Below the pieces are notes generated by a model that did not search any database, was not told the origin of the DNA, and saw nothing but the letters and a program-made list of their open reading frames with translations. DNA of 64,000 nt, from assembly GCF_000012985.1 (NCBI RefSeq), contig NC_007645.1:6164001-6228000 (forward strand), in the 5' to 3' direction. Every line of letters starts with the position of its first letter. Position 1 is the first letter of the stretch. Positions 56,101-64,000 of this stretch are shown here, one piece after another. Source of the DNA: Hahella chejuensis KCTC 2396. GTDB taxonomy: Bacteria; Pseudomonadota; Gammaproteobacteria; Pseudomonadales; Oleiphilaceae. The translations under genes and the position numbers were made by a program.

Positions 56101-56955
56101 TCAGTCGTCTCCTACCAAAGCGCAACTTTTCCGATACTTTTGCGGCGACTCGCCAAAGTATTTCGCGAACACTTCGTAAAACCGCGTCACGGAGGAAAAT
56201 CCACTGGCGTAGGCGATCTGAGTCACCTGCTCCCCCGTGTATTGCAACATACGTCGCGCATGATGCACCCGCAGCGCGGTCAGATACTCAAGAATCGACA
56301 TTCCCAGGGTTTTCTTGAACAGCGTCATAGCGAAGTTCTTGTGCAATCCCACGTGATCCGCCACATCGCATACGCTGATAGACGCATGATAATTGTCATT
56401 GATGAATTGCAGCATCACAGGAATATGCTGACTGACTTTGAGCCCCGAGACGCCTGGAATCTGTTGATCAGGCGGAGTAAAACAAGCGTCCTTGAACAAG
56501 CGCCGCAACAGAAGAGTGATTTCATCCAGAATCAGGTCGTCCAGAGCGGGATCGCGCAACCGCAGCTCCGCCACCCATCGCGCCAACATAGTATCGTCCA
56601 CCAATCCCGCACAACGCGCGCGACAGGGAGCGCCGTGAAACAATTGTTGCTTCACGCCACAGGAAAGTTGCAGGTTGAACAAGGCGAAAAGAGGCAGTCT
56701 GAAGCTGTACGCCACGGCGTCATCGCTAACAGCGCCAAACTGATGGAAATGCAACGCGGAATAACACAAAAGTTCTCCGGCGGACAAAATCATCGTCTGT
56801 TGACCATACAGCATTTCAACCTTGCCGCGGGTCAGAATAAGAATCTCCAAATGGCAGTGCTGATGCGCAGTCGCCATGGCTTCCGGCTGGTGGCGCTCGC
56901 CTTCCAGCTCAAATCCGTACGGATGGCTTTCTCGGCCATAGGATTGACCAATCAT
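56101..56955 (-). CDS. AraC-family transcriptional regulator
   Basis: This 284-residue paralogue of the regulator at 52565 shares the N-terminal HQHCHLEILILTRGKVEMLYG domain and the C-terminal VCDVADHVGLHKNFAMTLFKK and QIAYASGFSSVTRFYEVFAKYFGESPQKYRKS helix-turn-helix region. It is placed directly upstream of the kinase-isomerase operon on the same strand, with a GGGGGTGA ribosome site. It likely activates sugar catabolism and/or the ABC transporter genes; the inducer is not known. Confidence 0.88.
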   Translation of the reverse strand: MIGQSYGRESHPYGFELEGERHQPEAMATAHQHCHLEILILTRGKVEMLYGQQTMILSAGELLCYSALHFHQFGAVSDDAVAYSFRLPLFALFNLQLSCGVKQQLFHGAPCRARCAGLVDDTMLARWVAELRLRDPALDDLILDEITLLLRRLFKDACFTPPDQQIPGVSGLKVSQHIPVMLQFINDNYHASISVCDVADHVGLHKNFAMTLFKKTLGMSILEYLTALRVHHARRMLQYTGEQVTQIAYASGFSSVTRFYEVFAKYFGESPQKYRKSCALVGDD

Positions 56956-57063
56956 CGCTTCACCCCCTAATTATTTTTATTCAGGTAAAGGCATGCCCGG
57001 GACGCAGTCGCTAAGGCAAAGCCTCAGCGAGCGCCAGGAGCTTGATATTTTATTAGTGAACGC

Positions 57064-57102
57064 AAAAACGCCCGGGGCTGATTCCCAGCAGAAACTCCGG
57101 GC
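57064..57102 (-). terminator. Terminator of the sugar ABC operon
   Basis: On the minus strand GCCCGG and CCGGGC pair around a ~21-nt loop and are followed by GTTTTTG, just after the ATPase gene stop. Confidence 0.7.
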
Positions 57103-57110
57103 TATAAGCT

Positions 57111-58229
57111 CTAGCCGATGCGGGCCTGACTCTCGATATCGAAGAAAACAGCTTTGGACAGATCGAGCATGAGGTTCATCTTTTCACCCAGCTTGCCCGC
57201 GCTGTCAGGCGCCACACGACAGCTCACTTCCGTGCCGTTCAGATGAATGTGCATGACGGTGTCCGGTCCGGTAGGCTCGACCATATCGATCTCAGCTTCC
57301 AGCACCATGACATCGGCTCTCTCTACTTCATGCGGATTCACCTGAGTCACCCTTTCAGGACGCAGACCCAGAGTCACCTGCTTGCCGACGTAGTTAGTCA
57401 GGCTGGCGCCACGCTCGCCCAGGGGCAGGCTGTAGGTACGGCCATCGCGGGTAGTGACTTTCGCCACCAGGCCGCCGCCTTCATTTTGGATCTGCACTGG
57501 AATGAAGTTCATCGCCGGTGAGCCCATGAAACCAGCCACGAAGATGTTGGCGGGTTCGTCATAAATCTCCTGCGGCGTGCCGAACTGCTGCACGATACCG
57601 TCTTTCATGACCGCGATGCGATCCGCCAAGGTCATCGCTTCGATCTGATCGTGGGTCACGTAAACAATGGTGGTGCCCAGATTCTGGTGCAGCTTCTTAA
57701 TTTCCGTCCGCATTTCCACCCGCAACTTGGCGTCCAGGTTACTCAACGGCTCGTCGAACAGGTAAATTTTGGGTTTGCGCGCCAGCGCCCGGCCCATCGC
57801 CACACGCTGACGCTGACCACCGGAAAGCTGGGAAGGCTTCCGATCCAGCAAGTGCTCGATCTGCAGCATCTTCGCTACCCGCTCGACTTCCTGCATACGT
57901 TCTTCTTTAGGCACCTTACGCATTTCCAGACCGAAGGCGATGTTGTCGCGCACGTTCATGCTCGGGTACAACGCATAGCTTTGGAATACCATGGCGATGT
58001 CGCGATCTTTCGGGCTGCGCCCGGAAACATCTTCGCCGCCGATGCAAATTGCGCCGTCAGTAATTTCCTCCAGCCCCGCAATACTATTCATCAGGGTGGA
58101 TTTACCGCAGCCGGATGGACCAACCAGGATCAAAAACTCACCGTTTTCTATGCTGATGTTAATGCCTTTCAGGACTTCCGTTTTTCCGCCGTAGGTCTTA
58201 CGAACGTTTTGAATTTCTAATGCAGCCAT
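57111..58229 (-). CDS. Sugar ABC transporter ATPase (MalK/UgpC family)
   Basis: This 372-residue ATPase has Walker A GPSGCGKST, signature LSGGQRQRVAMGRAL, Walker B IYLFDEPLSNLDAKL, the H-loop VYVTHDQIEAMT and a C-terminal TOBE/OB regulatory domain (LGLRPERV, EPTGPDTVMHI). This is the CUT1-type ATPase energising carbohydrate import. It is the last gene of the operon SBP-permease-permease-ATPase. Confidence 0.93.
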   Translation of the reverse strand: MAALEIQNVRKTYGGKTEVLKGINISIENGEFLILVGPSGCGKSTLMNSIAGLEEITDGAICIGGEDVSGRSPKDRDIAMVFQSYALYPSMNVRDNIAFGLEMRKVPKEERMQEVERVAKMLQIEHLLDRKPSQLSGGQRQRVAMGRALARKPKIYLFDEPLSNLDAKLRVEMRTEIKKLHQNLGTTIVYVTHDQIEAMTLADRIAVMKDGIVQQFGTPQEIYDEPANIFVAGFMGSPAMNFIPVQIQNEGGGLVAKVTTRDGRTYSLPLGERGASLTNYVGKQVTLGLRPERVTQVNPHEVERADVMVLEAEIDMVEPTGPDTVMHIHLNGTEVSCRVAPDSAGKLGEKMNLMLDLSKAVFFDIESQARIG

Positions 58230-58281
58230 TTAAGTTAACCTCGAAACTGTCTGTGTTCTTGTGTGAAAGGCGGCGGCGCGC

Positions 58282-59163
58282 CTAGCCTTTCACAGACCCG
58301 GCGGTCAGTCCTCTGACGAAGTATTTGCCGGCCAGTACATAAACCAATAGTGTGGGCAGACCCGCGATAATCGCCGCAGCCATGTGCACGTTGTACTCCT
58401 TCACACCGGTAGAGGTGTTGACCAGATTATTCAACGCGACAGTAATCGGCTGAGTATCGCCGCTGCCGTAGACAACGCCGAACAGGAAGTCGTTCCAGAT
58501 TTGCGTGGTCTGCCAAATGATCGTCACAACGATTATCGGGCCGGAGATAGGCAACAAAATACGCCAGAAGATCGTAAAGAAACCTGCGCCATCCAGTTGC
58601 GCGGCTTTCACCAGCTCCCCTGGAATATTTATGTAGAAGTTGCGGAAAAACAGGGTTGTAAACGCCATGCCGTAGACGATATGGACGAAAACCAAGCCGG
58701 TCGTAGAGTTCGCGAGACCAAGCAATCCCAACGTCTGCGCCATGGGCAGCAGCACAACCTGAAAGGGAATAAAGCATCCGAACAGCAACAGACCGAACAG
58801 CAGTTCACTGCCACGAAACTTCCACTTGGTGAAAACATAGCCGTTCAACGCACCAAGAAAAGTGGAGATCAACACCGCCGGTACGACGATCTGAACCGAG
58901 TTCCAGAAGTAGCTTTCCACCCCTTCGCAGCGGATGCCGGTACATGCTCCGCTCCAGGCTTTGGACCATGCGTCGAGGACAAACTCCTTCGGCAGAGAAA
59001 TCAGGTTGCCGCTGCGGATATCGTCCATGGTCTTGAACGAAGTCAGCACCATGACCAGCAGAGGCAACAGGTAGAACAACGCTGCGGTAAGCAGCAGCGC
59101 ATAGATCACGCCGCGATGAATACGGCTCCAATTAAAGGAGGATGGCGCAGTTTGACTAGCCAT
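58282..59163 (-). CDS. Sugar ABC transporter permease (MalG-like)
   Basis: This 293-residue protein has six hydrophobic segments and the EAA-type loop VKAAQLDGAGFFTIFWRILLPIS that contacts the ATPase. The N-terminus is longer than MalG minimum, with a cytoplasmic lead and a helix at 18-40. The CNGIRCEG-like insert around residues 64-80 (CTGIRCEGVESYF) lies in the first periplasmic loop and contains two cysteines. It overlaps the preceding permease gene by 8 nt. Confidence 0.92.
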   Translation of the reverse strand: MASQTAPSSFNWSRIHRGVIYALLLTAALFYLLPLLVMVLTSFKTMDDIRSGNLISLPKEFVLDAWSKAWSGACTGIRCEGVESYFWNSVQIVVPAVLISTFLGALNGYVFTKWKFRGSELLFGLLLFGCFIPFQVVLLPMAQTLGLLGLANSTTGLVFVHIVYGMAFTTLFFRNFYINIPGELVKAAQLDGAGFFTIFWRILLPISGPIIVVTIIWQTTQIWNDFLFGVVYGSGDTQPITVALNNLVNTSTGVKEYNVHMAAAIIAGLPTLLVYVLAGKYFVRGLTAGSVKG

Positions 59164-60091
59164 TGCGGGACCCTCTCAATTCGGAATACAGGTAAGGAAT
59201 CAGGATGGCCAATACGCCGCCCAACATCAGCATCGCACTCGCGGACCCCAAGCCAATCTGGCTGCGAGTGAAGGAATGCGCATACATAAAGGTCGCCGGC
59301 AAGTCGGTGGAATAGCCGGGGCCGCCGCCAGTCATGGCCGCAACCAGATCGAAACTCTTGATAGCGATGTGGGACAAAATGATGAACGCACTGAAAAATA
59401 CCGGACGCAGACTCGGCAGAATAATACGGCGATATATCTTCGGCATGCTTGCGCCATCAATCTGCGCCGCCTGAATAATCGAGCTGTCGATACCACGCAA
59501 ACCCGCCAGGAACATCGCCATAACGAAACCTGAGGACTGCCATACGGCGGCGATCACCAAGGTGTAGATCGCCATATCCGGGTCCACGATCCAGTCAAAG
59601 GTGAAGCTTTCAAAGCCCATGTCGCGCACCACCTTCTCCAGCCCCAACCCGGGGTTCAGCATCCATTTCCAGGCGGTGCCGGTAACGATGAAAGACAAGG
59701 CCATGGGATACAGGTAGATGGTTCTGATAGCGCCTTCCTGACGGATCTTCTGATCCAGCAGTATCGCTAAAAACACACCTAAAGCGAGGCAGACCAGGAT
59801 GAACAATCCGCCAAACACCCCCAGATTGGTGCAAGCCACCAACCAGCGGTCGTTCTCAAACAGCTTTTCGTATTGAAGCAGCCCGACAAAATCATACGAT
59901 GGCAGGAAGCGCGAATTGGTCATAGACAGGACCGCCGTCCAGATGATGTAGCCGTAAATAAAGACCAGCATCATGACGAACGTCGGAGCCAGCACCATTT
60001 TTGGCAGCCAGCGCTCCAACCAGGCCAGACCGCCTTTCGCTTTTGCAGTTGCTTCGGGACGATCGTGTGCGCCCATGGATATCGCCCTCAT
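59156..60091 (-). CDS. Sugar ABC transporter permease (MalF-like)
   Basis: This 311-residue protein has about six membrane helices and the EAA loop IQAAQIDGASMPKIYRRIILPSL. GGPGYSTDLPATFMY near the C-terminus is typical of CUT1 permeases. The ATG after GAGGGG is chosen; the longer frame starts with TTG. It is first of the two permease genes, coupled to its partner, and partners the downstream ATPase. Confidence 0.92.
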   Translation of the reverse strand: MRAISMGAHDRPEATAKAKGGLAWLERWLPKMVLAPTFVMMLVFIYGYIIWTAVLSMTNSRFLPSYDFVGLLQYEKLFENDRWLVACTNLGVFGGLFILVCLALGVFLAILLDQKIRQEGAIRTIYLYPMALSFIVTGTAWKWMLNPGLGLEKVVRDMGFESFTFDWIVDPDMAIYTLVIAAVWQSSGFVMAMFLAGLRGIDSSIIQAAQIDGASMPKIYRRIILPSLRPVFFSAFIILSHIAIKSFDLVAAMTGGGPGYSTDLPATFMYAHSFTRSQIGLGSASAMLMLGGVLAILIPYLYSELRGSRNG

Positions 60092-60172
60092 GGTTCCCCT
60101 CGTTAAAGGCAAGTTTAGGATAGAGATAGGGGTTGCGCGCGCAAACAGGTTAGTTCACGCGCGCCAAGCCGA

Positions 60173-61429
60173 TTACATTGCTGCTTTTACAGCCTGAGCC
60201 AGCTTGTTGACCGCCTCTTTAGCGGACTGACTGTCGTCATTGAAGAAGTTGGTGACGACGTCATAGATAGCGCCCTGGATATAGGACGTGGTGGACATGC
60301 CATGCGCCATACTGGGCACTAGATCGCCAGTGGAAGCGGCGGCGTTGAAGGCGTCCATAGAAGCCTCCGCACAGCTGTCGAACTTGTCGCGAGCCATGCC
60401 GCTGCGTACAGGGATAGAGCCTTTGTTCAGGTTAAAGGTTTCCTGAAAGGTCGGCTCCATGATCAGACGCGCCATCGCATCCTGCGCTTTGACATTGGCG
60501 TCACTGTTCAGTTTGAACATAGCGAAGCTGTCGATGTTAAAAGTGAACTGGCCGGAAGTGCCGGGAGCAGGCAAACACATGTAATCTACGCCAGGCTTCT
60601 TGCCTGCTGCAGTAAACTCGCCTTTGGCCCAGTCGCCCATCACCTGCATCGCGGCTTTGCCGTTGATGACCATGGAGGTGGCGATGTTCCAGTCGCGACC
60701 GGCTGCATCTTTGTCGATGTATTTACGCATGCTCTTGAAGGTTTCGAAGATCTTAACCATCTTCTCGCTCTTCAAGGTATCTGCATCGTGCTTAACAAAG
60801 GCTTTGTTGTAGAACTCACTGCCGCCCATGCCCAAAGCAATGGCTTCGAACAGAGTGGCGTCCTGCCATGCCTGACCGCCGTGCGCCAGCGGAATGAAGC
60901 CCGCTTTTTGGATAGCGTCAGCCGCTGCAGGGAATTCTTCCCAAGTGGTTGGGATGCCTACGCCCGCTTTACGGAAAACGTCTGGGTTGGCCCACAGCCA
61001 GTTCACCCTGTGCACGTTAACCGGAACAGCAACGTAGTGGTTTTCGTATTTCATGACGTTGGAGACGACTTCTGGGAGCAGTTTGTCCCAGTTACCGGTC
61101 TTGGCGACGGAGTCCAGGTTCGCCAGCAGGCCGAGGTTCGCCCACTCCTGAATGTCCAGACCTTTGATCTGGGCTGCTGCAGGTGGGTTTCCAGATACGG
61201 CTCGTGATTTCAGAACGGTCATGGCGCTTTCCCCGCCACCCCCGGCAACCGCAAAGTCTTTCCAGGTGTGCCCTTCTTTCTCCAACAATCCTTTCAATAC
61301 TGCGACAGACGCCGCTTCACCGCCGGAGGTCCACCAGTGGAGAACCTCAACTTCGCCCGCCTGTGCTGAAGTTGCCGCTGCGATGCCAGAAAGAACGATA
61401 GGAGCAAGAGCTTTTTTAATTCGTTTCAT
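60173..61429 (-). CDS. Sugar ABC transporter substrate-binding protein (GtsA-like)
   Basis: This 418-residue precursor has a signal peptide (KKALAPIVLSGIAAATSAQA|GEV) and the family 1 solute-binding fold: VLHWWTSGGEAASVAVLKGLLE, VPVNVHRVNWLWANP, MQVMGDWAKGEF. It is most like the glucose-binding GtsA of Pseudomonas-type glucose/mannose importers, from the HWWTSGGE start and the spacing. The ATG after AGG is chosen over a TTG two codons upstream. It is the first gene of the transporter operon. Substrate is probably glucose or mannose, given the neighbouring isomerase and kinase. Confidence 0.9.
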   Translation of the reverse strand: MKRIKKALAPIVLSGIAAATSAQAGEVEVLHWWTSGGEAASVAVLKGLLEKEGHTWKDFAVAGGGGESAMTVLKSRAVSGNPPAAAQIKGLDIQEWANLGLLANLDSVAKTGNWDKLLPEVVSNVMKYENHYVAVPVNVHRVNWLWANPDVFRKAGVGIPTTWEEFPAAADAIQKAGFIPLAHGGQAWQDATLFEAIALGMGGSEFYNKAFVKHDADTLKSEKMVKIFETFKSMRKYIDKDAAGRDWNIATSMVINGKAAMQVMGDWAKGEFTAAGKKPGVDYMCLPAPGTSGQFTFNIDSFAMFKLNSDANVKAQDAMARLIMEPTFQETFNLNKGSIPVRSGMARDKFDSCAEASMDAFNAAASTGDLVPSMAHGMSTTSYIQGAIYDVVTNFFNDDSQSAKEAVNKLAQAVKAAM

Positions 61430-61474
61430 GACCAAACCTACTGTTTATTGTTGTTTAAATAAAAGGTTCGCCAT

Positions 61475-61495
61475 TCCCGATTGAACAATCCCGAT
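61475..61495 (-). promoter_or_regulatory. Direct repeat upstream of the sugar transporter operon
   Basis: TCCCGAT occurs twice with a 14-nt period, 46-66 nt upstream of the binding-protein start. Tandem half-sites are usual for OmpR-type regulators, and such a regulator is encoded nearby, so this is a candidate binding site. Confidence 0.35.
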
Positions 61496-61668
61496 GGGAT
61501 AATTAGGAAGGCTGAAAACCTCTGATTACGCTCAAAGGTTCACTGAGTATAGGGGGGGAAATACTGGAGCGGGGTAAGATAGAGCAACCTAATGTAACAA
61601 AACCTTAAAAACCTTGCAGCTTCCCAACAGCCACAATTAAGCAGTGCTTGGCAGGCAACGGGCCAGAC

Positions 61669-63150
61669 TCAGACTTCCTGATACTGCCTTGGCAGCCAGA
61701 CTTCCACGACAAAGCCGCCCTGCTCATGGTTTCTGACCTTCAACCTGCCGCCATGGGCATGGATAATATTGCGGGCGATGCTCAGACCAAGACCTGATCC
61801 GCCGGTGTTACGATTGCGGGACTTTTCTAACCTTACGTAAGGTTCGAAGATGCGATCCTGCTCCATTTCAGGCACACCCGGACCGAAATCCCGCACTGCG
61901 ACATGTACGCCTTCCTGCACATCTTCCAGAAACACTTCCGCCTGATGCCCATAAAACAGCGCATTATCAATGATGTTGCTGAAGGCTCGCTTGAGCGCCA
62001 GCGGCTTGCCCCAGAACGGCTGCTCCAGCAAGCCGGACAACGTTACTTTCTTGCGCTGCAGATCAGCGCCTTCACAGATTTGCTGTAGTAAATAGTGGAG
62101 ATCAATATTAACGGGGTTCTCATGCACCGTAGTGTCTTTGACGCACTGCAATGCGCCGTGCACCATGTGATCCAGGTCTTCCAGATCCTGTATGAATTTG
62201 CCCCGTTGGGCGTCGTCATCCAGCATTTCCGCGCGCAAACGCAGACGGGTGATCGGCGTTTTCAGATCGTGGGAGATAGCGGAAAACAGCGTTTCCCGAT
62301 CCTGAATATAACGTTGAATGCGCTCCTGCATGGAGTTGAAGGTGCGCGCCGCCGCTACCACTTCTGTACTGCCCTCTTCCGGCAGCGGGGGACGCTCGAT
62401 GTCCTTGCCCAACTCATCCGCAGCCCGCGACAGCAATTTCAACGGACGGGTCAGCCAACGCACCACCACAAACAGCGACAACACCACCAGAATCACCGTG
62501 ATGCCCATGAACCATAGGCGCTCAGCAGGAAGATAGTCGCCTTCGATAAGACCATCCGGGGTAGGCAGCAATGTCGCCAGATACAACCATTCATCTTTTT
62601 CCAAACCTATCTGCACCACTAAGATCGGCGTTTTCTGGGGGTGCAACAGCAGACTGTGATGTCCCCATCCCGGCGGTAGATCCAGCAGCCGGATGTCGTT
62701 GTTAAAAACACGCAGCGACTCAGCGAAAGAAAACTCGGAAATGATCTCCACCTGACGGCCCAGCTCCCGCTGCAGCACGGAGTCCACCTCCTCCAGCACC
62801 CAGCGCTTCAAGTCAGTATCCGGCGTCGGACTGATATTGATGAGTTCGCTGTTAAAGGTGACGAAAAAGCGCGAGCCGCCCATGCGCCGCAACTGATCCA
62901 GTACGATATGACGGTATTCCACCGGTAAGGATTTAAAGAAGCGAACAGTAGAGGCGATACTGAACGCCAGGTGATTGGACATGCTCAGCACGTTTTCCTG
63001 ATTACGGGTTTTAATCTGCGCCACCCAGATCAGGCTGGACAGGGCTTGCGCCGCCAGTACGGCGATAACCAGGACAATCACCATGCGCGATAATAAAGAC
63101 CTTGGGACCAGACGCGTCAGCCCCCGACGGGCGCCTCGCTTAATCCCCAT
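61669..63150 (-). CDS. Sensor histidine kinase next to the sugar transporter
   Basis: This 493-residue inner-membrane kinase has TM1 near residues 20-40, a periplasmic region of ~130 residues, TM2 (LWFMGITVILVVLSLFVVVRWL), HAMP, the phospho-acceptor FSAISHDLKTPITRLRLRAE and HATPase boxes (NIIDNALFYG, DFGPGVPEMEQDR, GGSGLGLSIARNII). With the adjacent regulator it resembles GtsS/GltR-type systems that control glucose uptake. The ATG used overlaps the regulator gene end; an upstream TTG is possible. It is co-transcribed with the regulator. Confidence 0.88.
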   Translation of the reverse strand: MGIKRGARRGLTRLVPRSLLSRMVIVLVIAVLAAQALSSLIWVAQIKTRNQENVLSMSNHLAFSIASTVRFFKSLPVEYRHIVLDQLRRMGGSRFFVTFNSELINISPTPDTDLKRWVLEEVDSVLQRELGRQVEIISEFSFAESLRVFNNDIRLLDLPPGWGHHSLLLHPQKTPILVVQIGLEKDEWLYLATLLPTPDGLIEGDYLPAERLWFMGITVILVVLSLFVVVRWLTRPLKLLSRAADELGKDIERPPLPEEGSTEVVAAARTFNSMQERIQRYIQDRETLFSAISHDLKTPITRLRLRAEMLDDDAQRGKFIQDLEDLDHMVHGALQCVKDTTVHENPVNIDLHYLLQQICEGADLQRKKVTLSGLLEQPFWGKPLALKRAFSNIIDNALFYGHQAEVFLEDVQEGVHVAVRDFGPGVPEMEQDRIFEPYVRLEKSRNRNTGGSGLGLSIARNIIHAHGGRLKVRNHEQGGFVVEVWLPRQYQEV

Positions 63151-63868
63151 ATTCGCGCTCAACCGGAACCGCTAAGACATAGCCGGAGCCGCGCACGGTT
63201 TTGATCAAGGTGGGATTCTTGGCGTCGTCGCCCAAACGCTGGCGTAATCGACTCATATGTACGTCGATGCTACGGTCCAGCGGAGAACATTCGCGCCCGT
63301 GCAACACGTCGGATATTTCATCCCGGCTTAACACTTCATTGCCCTTTTCCAGAAACAGACACAATAAAGTGTAGTCGGCGCCGCTAATGGCGCTCTTATC
63401 GCCGTTAGGCTGCACCAGCATGCGGGACGTGGTGTCCAGAACCAGATTGCCGAAACGATAGATCTTAGGTTGCCCGGAAGGCGCGCTCTGTTTGGGCTGC
63501 ACCCGGCGCAGAATCGCCTTCATCCGCGCCAGTAACTCGCGAGGATTGAAGGGTTTGGCGATATAATCGTCAGCCCCCATTTCCAGACCGACGATACGAT
63601 CCGTGTCATCCGCATTCGCGGTCAACATAATGATGGGAACAGTGGACGACTTGCGCAGACGCTGGCAGATAGTGAAACCATCGTCGCCAGGCAGCATGAT
63701 GTCCAGAATAATCAGATCCGGCGTCACACCCTCCAGCAGTTTGAACAGCGTTTCGCCATCCTCAGCCGGAGATACGTCAAAACCATTTTTGGAAAGATAC
63801 TGGCTCAGCAATTGCCGAATTTCCAAATCGTCGTCCACAACGACTATATGCTTGTTTTTGTGGGTCAT
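63140..63868 (-). CDS. OmpR-family response regulator next to the sugar transporter
   Basis: This 242-residue regulator has a receiver domain (VVVDDDLEIRQLL, phospho-acceptor Asp in LIILDIMLPGDDG, Lys in DYIAKPFNPRELLAR) and a winged-helix domain (LEKGNEVLSRDEISDVLHGRE, RSIDVHMSRLRQRLGDD). Its end overlaps the kinase start. It is probably a regulator of the sugar ABC operon, whose upstream region carries a tandem half-site, in the manner of GltR. The upstream 132 nt reach the window edge. Confidence 0.9.
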   Translation of the reverse strand: MTHKNKHIVVVDDDLEIRQLLSQYLSKNGFDVSPAEDGETLFKLLEGVTPDLIILDIMLPGDDGFTICQRLRKSSTVPIIMLTANADDTDRIVGLEMGADDYIAKPFNPRELLARMKAILRRVQPKQSAPSGQPKIYRFGNLVLDTTSRMLVQPNGDKSAISGADYTLLCLFLEKGNEVLSRDEISDVLHGRECSPLDRSIDVHMSRLRQRLGDDAKNPTLIKTVRGSGYVLAVPVEREYGD

Positions 63869-64000
63869 CGCTGCTTAAAACTTAACCTCGTAAACTGTGC
63901 GCGATCATAACACAAAATTATCTCCGTCCCAGTTGTGATTGTACTTCTGTCGCATGCTTCGGTTGCGGACAGTCATTACTCACTTTTTGGCCATAATCTG

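Overview
The window most resembles a marine gammaproteobacterium of the Hahella type (Hahellaceae). This rests on a near-complete prodigiosin operon in pigA-to-pigN order, high-GC coding style, and a probable type III secretion chaperone/effector pair. The species is inferred from gene content; no 16S gene is present.

Bases 1-22086 hold the prodigiosin operon, all on the + strand. It runs from the 3' end of pigA through pigB, C, D, E, F, G, H, I, J, K, L, M and N. PigI, PigG and PigA turn proline into pyrrolyl-carrier protein. PigJ, PigH, PigM, PigF and PigN make the bipyrrole aldehyde MBC. PigD, PigE and PigB make the monopyrrole MAP. PigC condenses the two halves, and PigL arms the carrier proteins. 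A small membrane protein precedes pigB in the same reading frame. A dispersed two-hairpin repeat lies exactly between them and supplies the upstream stop codon.

Bases 22.1-27.4 kb hold an orphan RNA ligase, a DUF2239 protein, an outer-membrane barrel protein and a response regulator/histidine kinase pair. Bases 27.8-30.5 kb hold four tandem phage-tail-collar-domain proteins (the first frameshifted in a run of eight C) and a small DUF6916-like protein.

Bases 30.7-44.2 kb are the most unusual part: a candidate lasso-peptide-like RiPP locus. It has a PqqD-type recognition protein, a 45-residue precursor peptide, an HPr-kinase-like protein, a 2-oxoglutarate (2OG) oxygenase, an asparagine-synthetase-like cyclase lacking the glutaminase cysteine, an ABC exporter, a nucleotidyltransferase and an acetyltransferase. 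Next to it is a second set: a small 2OG oxygenase, a sulfotransferase, a methyltransferase, a PhyH-type dioxygenase, and two Asp/Asn-hydroxylase homologues, one without any iron ligands. The methyltransferase and the PhyH-type enzyme share a domain of about 95 residues that neither fold accounts for. No B2-type leader peptidase is seen.

Bases 45.0-50.7 kb hold a porin, a periplasmic binding protein, a chemoreceptor, an outer-membrane protein and a PstS-like protein. Bases 50.9-52.5 kb (- strand) look like a type III secretion chaperone, a PD-(D/E)XK nuclease-type effector and a possible immunity protein. Bases 52.6-63.9 kb (- strand) form a sugar-uptake and catabolism block: two paralogous AraC regulators, an AGE-family isomerase, a PfkB sugar kinase, an ABC sugar transporter and a two-component system. 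The likely route is mannose or glucose uptake, with mannose converted to fructose and then fructose 6-phosphate.

Six copies of the two-hairpin repeat are scattered through the window. A different element of about 35 bp occurs three times inside the 2OG-oxygenase operon region.
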